Shown here one piece after another: positions 38,031 to 47,922 of a stretch of 64,000 nt of DNA. Origin of the DNA: Gymnorhina tibicen (lineage: Eukaryota > Chordata > Aves > Passeriformes > Artamidae); the NCBI GenBank assembly GCA_013399875.1, contig VXAZ01008191.1, forward strand, positions 187,849 to 251,848. The letters are read 5' to 3'. Within the stretch, counting starts at the first letter, position 1. Each line of letters starts with the position of its first letter. The notes under the pieces were generated by a model that was given only the letters and a program-made list of their open reading frames with translations, had not been told where the DNA came from and ran no database searches. The position numbers and the translations under genes are program-made.

Positions 38031-38877
38031 TTTATTGTTTGGAGAAATCTGAACTCTTGGCAGTAAAAATTTGGGGCAGCAATAATTGCTATCATGATCT
38101 CTAGGCAGCCCCTACAGATCATTTTTGTCCTTTTCTTCTTGGGCTCCTGAAGATGCCTGAGACCATGAAGGATTTTAAAGTGTTTTGAGGGAAATGCATC
38201 AGTAAGGAGATGAGGGCTGTAGTCTGCTGCTCTCACAGTTTGAGTTGGTTCCCTACTGCACCTCGACAGAAGACTGGATGATTTTTTGTATTTGTGGTGA
38301 GACTTTGAAATTAAATATTTATACAGCACCTAAAACATGGAGGACTTGATACGAGATGAAAATCTGGTTTCTACAGTCAAAATACAAAGTATCCTGAGAT
38401 GTTGCGTTGAGCCCACTGGTGAAACCCTCAACTGATCCACCTTACAGCTCTTCTCTCTCCACAATTTTATACTCAGGCTGCTTTTTTGCTTCCCTCCCCA
38501 AAGATTTCTTCTCACAGGTCAACCTTTCAGGTGTGAGCAGGTGCTGCTGGCCCTACTGTGCCACGCAAAATGTCCCCAGTTGTGCCTTTGACCAACTGCT
38601 GGCTCACTGTGCAAAATTCATAGGCAGTCAGGGCAGCCCTTAGGAAGAGATGGAAACCCTGCTCTCCTGTGCTTTATTCAGTCGAAAATGGGAGGATTTT
38701 GCACTTGCAGCAGGAGCACACCTTTGTTTTAATCAGCAAGGTCACACCCAGGTAGGAACAGATCCACTGCAGGAGTTGCTGTCTTTTCAGGTGTCTTGGC
38801 ACTTCCAGGAAGAAATGAGCCCAAAGCAGAACTGTGCAGAAACAAGAGACGCTGTGTAAGGGGGAGACAGGATCCAT

Positions 38878-38903
38878 GTCACTGGATCCTGTCACTGGAT
38901 CCT
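38878..38903. repeat. 13-bp direct duplication
   Basis: GTCACTGGATCCT occurs twice in tandem, 38,878-38,890 and 38,891-38,903. It looks like recent slippage. Confidence 0.85.
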
Positions 38904-39097
38904 GTACCTGGCATGGTGCTGGCTGCAGCCAGGGGCTGGGTCTCAGCTGGTTTGAGACCAGCAGAGAGGTCAGCTCTTCTTGATGGTGATTCAAGCCAGA
39001 CCATCACGGTGGCTGGAACAGTCACGCTTCAGGAGAGGTCAACATCTTCATCTCTTCTCAGCTTGCAGAAGAGAAGCATCTGGGGACAGCTCCTTGT

Positions 39098-39427
39098 GAC
39101 CTTTCAGTACTTAAAGTGGGCTTATAAAAAAGAGGGAGTGATATTTTACACAGGCAGATAGTGAAAGCACAAGGGGGAATGGTTTTAATCTAAAGGAGGA
39201 GAGTTTTAGATCATATATTAGGAAGAAATTCTTTACTCAGAGGGTGGTGGGGCCCTGGCACAGGCTGCCCAGAGAAGCTGTGGATGCCCCATCCCTGGAA
39301 GTGTCCAAGGCCAGGTTGGATGGGGCTTGGAGCAACCTGGGACAGTGGAAGGTGTCCCTGCCCGTAGCAGGGGGGTGGAACTCAATGGTCCGTAGGTCTC
39401 TTCCAACACAAACCATTCCATGATTCT
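39098..39427 (+). mobile_element. CR1 LINE 3' fragment (~330 bp)
   Basis: Starts at a CAGTACTTAAAGTGGGCTTA segment typical of the CR1 ORF2 C-terminal region, then AGGAAGAAATTCTTTACTCA, GGTGGGGCCCTGGCACAGG, GGAGCAACCTGGGACAGTGG and a CTTCCAACACAAACCATTCC terminus with ATGATTCT end. Well-preserved. Confidence 0.95.
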
Positions 39428-40700
39428 TTCCATTGACCAGCGAGGGTTCCTGGTGAGCAGCTTTCAGGAGACCTTCAGATACTCAAAGTTCAATAAAGAA
39501 TTCCAGGGTTGGCAACTTGTCCAAAATTTTGTATCTGCATTTCCTTATACATAAGAAAAATCAAAGCTTCCCCTCCCTGTCACGTGTTACCACTTGGTGG
39601 ATTGATGTGAAAGTTCCCGATCCTCCAGTGCCCCTCACGGAACAGACCTTTGGGAGAAGGGAGTGTCAATATCATTTCACAGGAAGTTTATCAATAGAGT
39701 TCTGACAAGATTAATTTCCTACTTCAGACAATGATTTGTCTAGTAGGAGATTCTCAAATTCTTAATTAACATAAATTATTAAAGAACACTGCGGGATCCA
39801 TGGATACACGCTGGAGTAAGGCACACCCCTAAAGTTACAGTGTGCCTGAAAATTGCAGAAACACACAGTATTTTTAAAATAGCCATTAATTTATGAATGA
39901 ATGAATTCTGCAGTTCACTAGAAGTTACTTTTCTCCGATTTTAGACAATTTCAGGGCAAGTGGTTCCTTTATTCCATGCCAGTGACTTAAAACTTGGAAT
40001 CATGACTTGGATAAGGGAACTGCTATTCCGAAGTACAGGTTTGCACTTCCAGCTCCCCAGACACAGATTTGCTTATTTTGTGACTTGCTCTAAGGCAGAC
40101 CAAAACTTTCCAGCTGAAAGAATTTTGGCAGAAAAGGTAGATTCCAAACTGATAAAAACTCCATGTGAATTTTTGACAAGGGGTTGATTATTTTTTCATC
40201 TGCAGAAGAACAAACAAAATGAAAATATTTCTTTATTATTTTTCTTCTTCTAAAAAAAATAGCTCCTTTTTATTTTTATTTTTTTAAATTTGAAATGATG
40301 TTTCATTTAGATATTTTCTCTGCTCTGCTGAGGAAACACATTATAAAGCTTGAAAACAACAGGAAGAAATTCATTGTGGGTGGAAGACAACATTCACTTA
40401 AACTCGAATGTGCCAGGCTTGTTCGTCTGTTTGTTTGTTTTCCATTTTCAGTCAGCTGATTTTCTTTTGTTTTCCTTAGTTCCATTTAAGATCTGCCTCA
40501 AACTTATTCATTTGTTTGCTTACCTTGAGGAATTGGCAGCAAAAATGGAAAACCTGTTATTCCCACATCTTGGTTTAGGAAATAGCATATCAGTGCCTCG
40601 AGGGTTCCAGAAATTGCTCTAAATCTCCAGATAACATTTTAATATAAATGAGAATAAGTAACAGACTAGAAATAACTATAGAGAAACAGAAATAACTATA
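39428..40700. other. Unique AT-rich non-coding sequence
   Basis: T- and A-runs around 40,245-40,290; no exon or repeat family is recognised. Confidence 0.5.
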
Positions 40701-40751
40701 GAGTAAAAGTAATAGTAATAGTAATAATAATAATAATAATAATAATAGTAA
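40662..40751 (+). repeat. TAA-type microsatellite with duplicated flank
   Basis: AGAAATAACTATAGAG is duplicated with small differences, followed by AGTAAT units and then a run of ATA/TAA units up to about 40,751. It abuts a CR1 fragment. Confidence 0.88.
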
Positions 40752-40762
40752 TATAGAGAAGT

Positions 40763-40862
40763 TTGTCCATAGAGGCTGTGGCTGCCCCATCCCTGGAAGT
40801 GTTTAAGGCCATGTTGGATGGGGTCTGAGTAACCTTGTCTTGTGGAAGGGGCATGATGTGAG
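40763..40862 (+). mobile_element. Short CR1 LINE 3' fragment
   Basis: GAGGCTGTGGCTGCCCCATC, GTGTTTAAGGCCATGTTGG and TCTTGTGGAAGGGGC blocks in sense orientation; the copy loses its terminus. It lies next to the opposite-strand copy beginning at 40,899. Confidence 0.85.
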
Positions 40863-40898
40863 GCAGACAACCTTCATGTGCAGGAGGACTTGACTTTT

Positions 40899-41520
40899 AG
40901 AATCACAGAATAGAATCCTAGAACGGCCTGGGCTGGAAGAAACCTTAAAGATCATCTCATTCCATCCCCCTGCCATGGGCAGGGACACCTTCCACTATCC
41001 CAGGTTGCTCCAAACCCCATCCAACCTGGCCTTGGACACTTCCAGGGATGGGGCAGCCACAGCTTCTCTGGGCAACCTGTGCCAGGGCCCCACCACCCTC
41101 ACAGGGAAGAATTTCTTCCTCATAACTAATCTAAAACTACCCTTGTTCAGCTTAAAGCCACTCCCCATAGTCCTGTCACTCCAGGATCTTGTAAATAGTC
41201 TCTCTCCACCTTTCCTGTAAGCTCTCTCCAGGTCCTAGAGGCCACAGTCAGGTCGCCCCAGAGCCTCCTCTTCTCCAGGCTGAACAATCCCAATTCTCCC
41301 AGCCTTTCCTCCCAGCAGAGCTGCTCCATCCCTCTGATCATCCTGGTGCCTCCTCTGGACTCGCTCCAACAGCTCCACGTCCTTCCTGTGCTGGACCCCA
41401 GAGCTGGACACAGCTCTGCAGGTGGGGTCTCACGTGAGCAGAGAAGAGGGGCAGAATCCCTCCCTCACCTGCAGCCCACCCTGCTTTGGATTGGCTTTCT
41501 GGGCTGCAAATGCACATTTA
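40899..41520 (-). mobile_element. CR1 LINE 3' fragment, long copy (~620 bp)
   Basis: AGAATCACAGAATAGAATCC terminus, CCATGGGCAGGGACACC, GGACACTTCCAGGGATGGG, and all blocks up to the segment matching the ORF2 C-terminal region (GATTGGCTTTCTGGGCTGC). The minus-strand frame resembles the end of CR1 ORF2 ([15 protein letters not shown]). Dead copy. Confidence 0.95.
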
Positions 41521-43332
41521 GGAAATACCTTTCCACTACGGCTTTTGGGAAGAGGAACATTCACTGCTGACTTCGCTGAAATCCCTGCTGCAAATACATC
41601 AAACCCGCTTAGGGCTGGAGTCTGGGGTTGGATTGGGAGCAGGATACTTTGTTAGGCTGAACACGCTCCCTCTGGAATGGTGCCCACAGGGGGATGGCAG
41701 CACCTTCTGCAGCTTCATTTGTCTGCGCTGCCGTGCCTGACAAAAACCAGCATCTTAAGTGAAAAACAGGCTCCATCCCAGCATCTCCCCCAAGTGAGGA
41801 TAACCAGGCAGCTTAAGAGACGGAACAATCTCTTTTTCCTCCTTCCCTGTGGGCAGGAGATGGAACTGGCTTAGTCTGTGTGTCTTTTTCTTTTTTTCTC
41901 TCTCTATTTTTGTCCTGTGTTGGAACAAGCAGAGATGGTTAGACCCAAAAGACAGACCAGCACGAGTCCTGGTCCTTTTTACATCAGCTAATTGTGCGCT
42001 TGTCACCTCGTCCATAACATTTTTGGAACAGGGATGTGGTCTTATAGGGATTCTTCCAACCGTCCATCCCTGTCCTGAGTGCTGCTGGCTCTCTCAGGCT
42101 GGGACAGGGACCCAGCTGTGGCCCAGCCAGGGTCTGTATCCAAACCAGCTTGTCACAAACTACTTTGGCGTTTTCTCTTTTTTTTTTCTGCACTGGAGAC
42201 ATTTCCACTGGGCACCCAATGCCCTCCATGCGTTTCACAGTTATATTTAGCCCAAAAGTATCTGACTCAACAAGTAAAAAATGATTGCTCTTCACAGATA
42301 TGCGTTATTCTGATGAAAACAGACACTGAAAACCAGTAAAAAATCCATTGTTCCAAATTCCTTTGGAAATTGCAAAAAAACCTAACCCAAACCGAAACTG
42401 TTTTTGTGGCCTAGTGTTGTGCTTAGTATTTCTGAAGAGCTCAGGCTGATTTGGGTTGTCATCTGGTTTAGTGATCAGCCTTTCCTTTTAAATGTCAGTC
42501 CCATGCAAGCAAAGGCCGGAACCATTTCTCCTTTCTGTGCTGGAATTCACATCCAAACACCCTTTTAAACATGCCCTGGTGAACTTTTTCTTCATAGACT
42601 TGTCTAAAGGCAGAAGGTGCATCCCCAGCTCCTACCAACCGCCTGTACAGGGCTTGTATGTCAATATGAGCACATTTGACCAAAGGAAAGGTCACGCTTG
42701 TGTTCAAAAGTGGGACCATTGCTGCTACAAGGCCATTTGTTTGCAGATATTGGGTTGTATTTTTCTGCCATTTGTGCATCACTGTCGGATTCATATCTGT
42801 GAAATGTGTCTATGAGGACACAGATATCTGGGAAACCCAGGAGACGAGTCATGAATTGTTAAAATAATGATACAATCTATAAATTTCTGTCCTGTCTAAG
42901 CCCTGCTTCAGCAGAACCTCAAGGAAGGCAAAGAAGAAAAGGGTCTCTGCCCCAAAACCTTTACAACGTGCAGTGTTTGACACCACTGACTGGCTTCAAC
43001 ACCATCACACATGTAAAAACATTACAGTTGTGCTATTTGACTAAATATCTTAGTGACATGAGGAAGGACGTGGTGTCTTCCAAGTTTTCCGTGCAGCTTG
43101 AAGCAAACCAGCTTACTGAGCAAAAAGAAAGTGGATTCAGGGAAGGAATATGCAGCTCTATCGAGTAGCATGTTTTGAGTCTCTTCCAGTTATTTCAAGC
43201 CATTCCTACACTCCTGTGGAGTTGCTGATGTTGTGAGTTTGAACATCCCTGGAGATCTTCATTCCCATTTCACTAAGCCTTTACGAGCTCCTGGGTTTTT
43301 TCCAGCAGGGTTGCACTGGTGTTGGAGGTAAA
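41521..43332. other. Unique non-coding sequence
   Basis: Two minus-strand open frames at 42,495-42,852 have natural-looking composition but no splice context or known homology. No repeat is recognised. Confidence 0.45.
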
Positions 43333-43335
43333 GTC

Positions 43336-43390
43336 ATAGAATCTTAGAATTATCAAGGTTGGAAAAGACCCACAAGATCACCAAGTCTGT
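43336..43390 (-). mobile_element. CR1 terminal scrap (~50 bp)
   Basis: TCATAGAATCTTAGAATTA followed by GGTTGGAAAAGACCCACAAG is a decayed CR1 3' end; the rest is lost. Confidence 0.75.
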
Positions 43391-44675
43391 AGGAGTTGAA
43401 GGAAAACCTGGGTGGTTCTTGCGACAGAGCTTCCAAGCAAAATTGTTCCCATGTCCCTACACATCAGCAGAGCAGAAAAACAAGGCTGTGCCTGCCTTGT
43501 GTGAAAGATTTCTGTGTCCCTTCACATGGGACATATTTTTCACTCCCTGCTCCACATAAACAAATTAAAATGAAGTCTCCTCTGCTTTCTCCTGTCTCCA
43601 GCACCAGCGGATGCCTCATCTTGGGTTTTAGCCTTCTCTGCTGATCCCAGACTTACCCCAGTGGATCTGGCACTCTGTAGTTCTGAGAGACCTGTGTGGT
43701 GAGGAGTGGAAAGACAAGGATTGAAAGTAGCAATATCTGACTGTAAATGTGGGTTTTGATGTAAAAACACTATTGTTAGAAAGAAAAAAAAAACCAGCAA
43801 GAAAACAAGCATGGTTCATTATGTTCTAAATGAGCCTCTGGATAGAGCAGCCTTCTTCAAGGGAAATGCAGAAAGAAAATGTCATTTATGAAGAGGAAAA
43901 GGACACATCCAATCAGCACAGGGGCTTTTAGGTTGTGTTGCCAAGACTGATCAAAGTGAGGCAGAATTAGGGATCTGGAATTGGCCCCGGGGTCATCTCT
44001 CCATTGCTACATTTCTGGACCATGATTGTTCTCTGTCTTAATCTCCTCAGGTCCATGTTTTCCAAAGCAGATAAACAGCTTTTCCCTAGATAAAAGGAAC
44101 ACTATTGGTTCTAATGTGCCTCTTGGATTGCCTTCCAGATTTTCCAGCGGCCTCCAAAGGCTGTGCCTAAACCCAAAACCTCTCAAACCAGAGAGGGAGA
44201 TGGTTTCTAGAGTTTGTGGTCTCCCTAGCTATGGTGGAAAATACCTTTGAGTGTAAATGGTCTTGCTTTCCGTTAAAGTACGTAATGAAAATAATGAGTC
44301 AGGTTTTATTCAAACTCCACCAATTTCTAGCACTAAAGTGGGCTACAAAACTTGAAGGTCATTCAAAATAAGAACTAAAAAAAAAAAAAGCAAACAGAAG
44401 AAAAAACCCATACGAGAGTTACACTGGTTGCGTATTTTGAGGTTAACATGACATGACTGTGTCTCTTAAGCTCATTTAAACATTTAATTTTGTTCCCTTG
44501 TTCTGAGTACATATGGATTTCACAGAGGTTTAACAGGACAGAAGAAAGTTACTCATAATTGAAACAGGCTTTATGCACAAGTCACGATGTTGTGTTCAAC
44601 ACTCAGAGGGAGAAAAACGTGTTCTTTCTGTCTAACGTGGCTTATTTTCAAATTAAGGGAAGCAGCTGTGAGAAG
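43391..44675. other. Unique non-coding sequence
   Basis: A-runs at 43,782-43,793 and 44,379-44,391; nothing else is recognised. Confidence 0.5.
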
Positions 44676-44676
44676 A

Positions 44677-44697
44677 GACAGAAGTGTTCCTTCTGTC
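44677..44697. repeat. Short hairpin, 8-bp stem
   Basis: GACAGAAG (44,677-44,684) and its reverse complement CTTCTGTC (44,690-44,697) flank a 5-nt loop. It sits just upstream of a larger perfect hairpin. Confidence 0.8.
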
Positions 44698-44701
44698 ACC
44701 A

Positions 44702-44746
44702 GAAGAGATTTCAGCAACCACCAAAAAGGGTTGCTGAAATCTCTTC
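44702..44746. repeat. Perfect 18-bp inverted repeat (hairpin)
   Basis: Arms at 44,702-44,719 and 44,729-44,746 are exact reverse complements around a 9-nt loop (ACCAAAAAG). No mismatches occur over 18 bp. Its stem is shorter than a typical pre-miRNA, so a template-switch origin is as likely as a small RNA function. Confidence 0.9.
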
Positions 44747-44815
44747 AAAGAGATTAATCTTAAAACTTTAGATTTAATAATGCAGAGTGAGTAGAAAAGG
44801 ACTCATGCAGCATAA

Positions 44816-45430
44816 AATCATAGAATGCTTTGGATTGGAAGGGACCTTAGAGATTATCCAGTTCCAACCCCCTGCCATGGGCAGGGACACCTCCCATCAG
44901 ACCAGGCTTCTCAGAGACCCATCCAACCTGGTCTTGAGCATCTTCTGGGATGGGGAGTCCACGCCCTCTCTAGAAAACCTGTTTTGGTGTCTCATGAACC
45001 TTACAGTAAAGAATTTATTTTTAATATCTATTCTAAATAAAATCTACCTTATTTCCATTTAGGACCATCTCCCCTGGTCCTGTCACTCCATTCCCTTGTT
45101 CAAAGTCCCTCTCCAGCTCTGTTGGAGCCCCTTTGGGTACTGGAAGGGGCTCTAAGGTCTCCCTGGAGCCTTCCCTTCTCCAGGCTGAGCAGCCCCAGCT
45201 CTCCCAGCCTGTGTCCAGAGCAGAGGAACCCCAGCCCTGGGATCAGTTTAGGGACCTCCTCTGGAGTTGTCCCAACGCGTTGATCTCCTTCCTGTGCTGG
45301 GAACCCCAGAGCTGGGTGCAGCACTCTGGGAGTGGTCTCACCAGAGCAGAATAGAAGTGGAGAATCCCCTCCCTCCCCTCCTGACTGTGCTGCTTTAGAT
45401 GCAGCCCAGGATCCAGGTCATGGCTTTTAA
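44816..45430 (-). mobile_element. CR1 LINE 3' fragment, long copy (~610 bp)
   Basis: AAATCATAGAATGCTTTGG terminus and the series of CR1 blocks to the TGCTTTAGATGCAGCCCAGG segment. The minus-strand frame around 45,243-45,533 contains [11 protein letters not shown], recognisable as CR1 ORF2 C-terminal region. Dead copy. Confidence 0.94.
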
Positions 45431-45590
45431 AACCATCCCTGCACCTGCAGAATTTTTGAGCTTTGCTGGAAGCCTTTGCAGAGCCTTTCAGAGCATGTAC
45501 AGCAGTGAAGGATGAGTCGTGTGCTGGTACCACCTGGCTCCAGAGCCAGGCTCGTCCCAGCCGCTCTCAGTGATTTATGGCAGGAGGCAG

Positions 45591-45626
45591 AGATAAGTTA
45601 TCTGATAAATGACTCCTCCATTATCA
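45591..45626. promoter_or_regulatory. Cluster of four GATA motifs with a palindrome
   Basis: AGATAA and TTATCT form an inverted pair with a single-base centre at 45,591-45,603, followed by TGATAA (about 45,603-45,608) and TTATCA (45,621-45,626). All four match WGATAR or its complement. Such a density suggests a GATA-factor enhancer but could be chance. It lies in unique sequence between two CR1-bearing segments. Confidence 0.4.
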
Positions 45627-46223
45627 TAAACAGACGTGTCCCAGCATAGATTATAGTTACATCTGAGGGAAAATGAAACAAACACGAAGGTTACAAGGCT
45701 GAGATTGGGTGAATGGTTTATTTAATCCTAATAGCTTTTTCTTCCCTTATTCAGTGTTAATCCCACCTTCCACTGAGGGATTTCCAATTCCAATAGGCTA
45801 TACATTATGGGATCAAACTTATTTGACATATGCTTATGTCAAATGATTTACACAGTTGCAAGATCAGCCTTTGATTTCAGGATGCTCAGGTCAAATACAG
45901 ATATTGGAAAACCACAGATTTCCACTCATGTGAGCATGAAAGGAACAGATCCTTAGAGGTGCTGAGCACTCTCCAAATCCATTGATTTCTGGGGGAACCT
46001 GGAAGCACTTGGCCTCGCAAGAATTAGATTTGGGAGGCGATTTGAAATGTTTAAATCTGAAAAACAAGGTAGGAAAGCACCAACGTGAATTTTTGGAGAT
46101 CTTTTTTTTGGGGGGGCTTATTTCTTCTGACATCCGTGAAAAGTTGACTTGGATACTTGTATGTAAAGAAACCAACTGGGGTTAAATCTCTGGGTTTTGG
46201 GAACATGGGGGCAAGAAGGTGAT

Positions 46224-46470
46224 TGTGGTGGGCTGACCCTGGCTGGATGTCAGGTGCCCTCCAAAACTGCTCTGTCAGTCCCCTCAGCTGGGCAGGGGAA
46301 AGAAAAAACAATGAAAGGCTCCCAGGTTGAGAAAAGGACAGGGAGAGATCAGTCACTGGTTACATTCAAGGGCCAAACAGACTGGACTTGGGAAAATAAT
46401 TTATTTTAATGCAAATCAAATCAGGAAGGGCAATGAGAAACAAAAAGAAACTTGCAACAACAAGTTCTAT
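46224..46470. mobile_element. Fragment resembling an avian ERV LTR
   Basis: Begins TGTGGTGGGCTGACCCTGG and continues through GGACAGGGAGAGATCAGTCA and CAAACAGACTGGACTTGGG, blocks I associate from memory with a common avian endogenous-retrovirus LTR. On the minus strand an AATAAA lies within AAAATAAATTATTTTCC, suggesting minus orientation. It is truncated or decayed; no coding part is seen. Confidence 0.55.
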
Positions 46471-47788
46471 ATTCACTCAATATGATACTTTGGGCTAGAA
46501 GTGTCAGTTCATTGAAATTAGACTTCAGTGTGTGGAAGTGTTTTACTATAAGAAGGAGAAAAGGATGAAAAAAAGAACCCCCAAACATTGCTACTTAGAA
46601 ATTATTTTGAATTTTTGAAGCTAACCTAGTGATATTAAAGCAATAACAAAGTGGAAATGTTAAGTTGAAATCAAAGTAGCATCTTTTGTCTGGCCTGAAT
46701 TAAATTCACATTCACATACTCAGCTGCTGGTTTGTGAAAGTGAACCTGGAATTTTGAGCTTGTTTCAGGCTTTTGTGACAGTCACTTGACAGATCTTCAA
46801 TTTTTTTTTTCCAGTATGGAAAATTGTTTTCTTGTTCAACTCCTCAGGTATCATCCCTTTGAAAGGGGATAGACAATCCTGTAGAGCACAGAGGGATTTT
46901 GCATTTCAAGCTCTGTCTGCCGGTGCTCAGGCAAGGAGGCTTTTCTTGCTTTCTCCATTGATTTTGGAGTTCTCATTCTGAGCGCGTTGTAACTACAAGG
47001 AAATGAAATTCTCTCGCTTTCTGCTAAAATAAGAGGATTTACTTGTGGAAACAACTCTGTAAATACCACGTACTGCCATCTATGGCTCTGCTCGGGAAGC
47101 ACATCGAGAGCCCTGCAAAGGAATCTGCTTTTTCACCATCAAAGGAACCTTTTGTGCTAACCGGGGTTTTAAACGAGTGGCTTGCAGCTTCCAGCAGCTG
47201 GTGTGGGAAAATAGAGTTCCCAGGGGAAGGGGAATCTCAATCCATCCCTCTCCAGCCAGTTTGGTGCCAGGGTCAGCAGTAGATGGCAAGAGCTTGGAGG
47301 GGGATTGCAGGTCAGCAGGAAAGCACCTGGGGAGGGATTGCAGGTCAGCAGGAAAGCACCTGGAGAGCAGCACAAAGGAATTCCAGGCATTCCACACAGA
47401 AGATAGGCTTCATCACGGATCCAGCTTCAATTCCTCTATTCTAACACCTGAGCATGGCGAATAAAGCAGAGGATTAGGGATGTGTGTCCTCCTGCAGGGA
47501 TGTGATCTTGCTGGCATCATGGAGATGTGGTGGGATGGCTCCTTTGACTGGGTTGGGATGACTCCCATGAGCGGGGGGATGGAATGGAAAGATACAGGAA
47601 GAACGGGAATAGGAATTCCCTTTAGGAAGAATAGGCATAGGAGGTGAGGAGGGGCTGTCTCCCTCTGTGTTGAGGAGCAGATGGAACACACGGAGCTTTG
47701 CCTGAGGATGGAAGAGGAGCTGAGGGAGAATTTACGGGTCAGGATTAAGGGAGGGCAGGGACAGGTGACATTAGAGTGGGGTCTGCTG
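46471..47788. other. Unique non-coding sequence with one tandem duplication
   Basis: AT-rich at first, then GC-richer. It contains the 33-bp duplication listed separately. No exon is recognised. Confidence 0.5.
47298..47363. repeat. 33-bp tandem duplication
   Basis: The core GATTGCAGGTCAGCAGGAAA plus the following GCACCTGG appears at 47,301-47,330 and again at 47,334-47,363 without mismatch. Period 33 bp, two copies. Confidence 0.92.
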
Positions 47789-47789
47789 C

Positions 47790-47922
47790 AAGCTGCCCAG
47801 CCAGGAGGACCTGGGGGGCTTGGAGCAACCTGGTCTAGTGGGAGATGACCCTGCCCATGGCAGGGGGTGGAACTGGATTATCTTGAACGTCCCTTCCACC
47901 ACAAACCATTCTGTGACTCTGA
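47790..47922 (+). mobile_element. CR1 LINE 3'-end fragment
   Basis: GGAGCAACCTGGTCTAGTGG, GACCCTGCCCATGGCAGGG, GTCCCTTCCACCACAAACC and a TTCTGTGACTCT end in sense orientation. Confidence 0.9.

Larger units (their letters stand above)
36798..39095. other. Repeat-poor stretch containing an enhancer-like block
   Basis: No repeat family is recognised over 2.3 kb. The 37.48-38.03 kb part is listed separately. A 13-bp direct duplication lies at 38,878-38,903. Confidence 0.5.

Noticed and set aside
42495..42852. Two overlapping minus-strand frames of 63-99 codons
   Set aside because: Plausible composition but no acceptor/donor pair, no recognised homology, and equally long frames exist on the plus strand.
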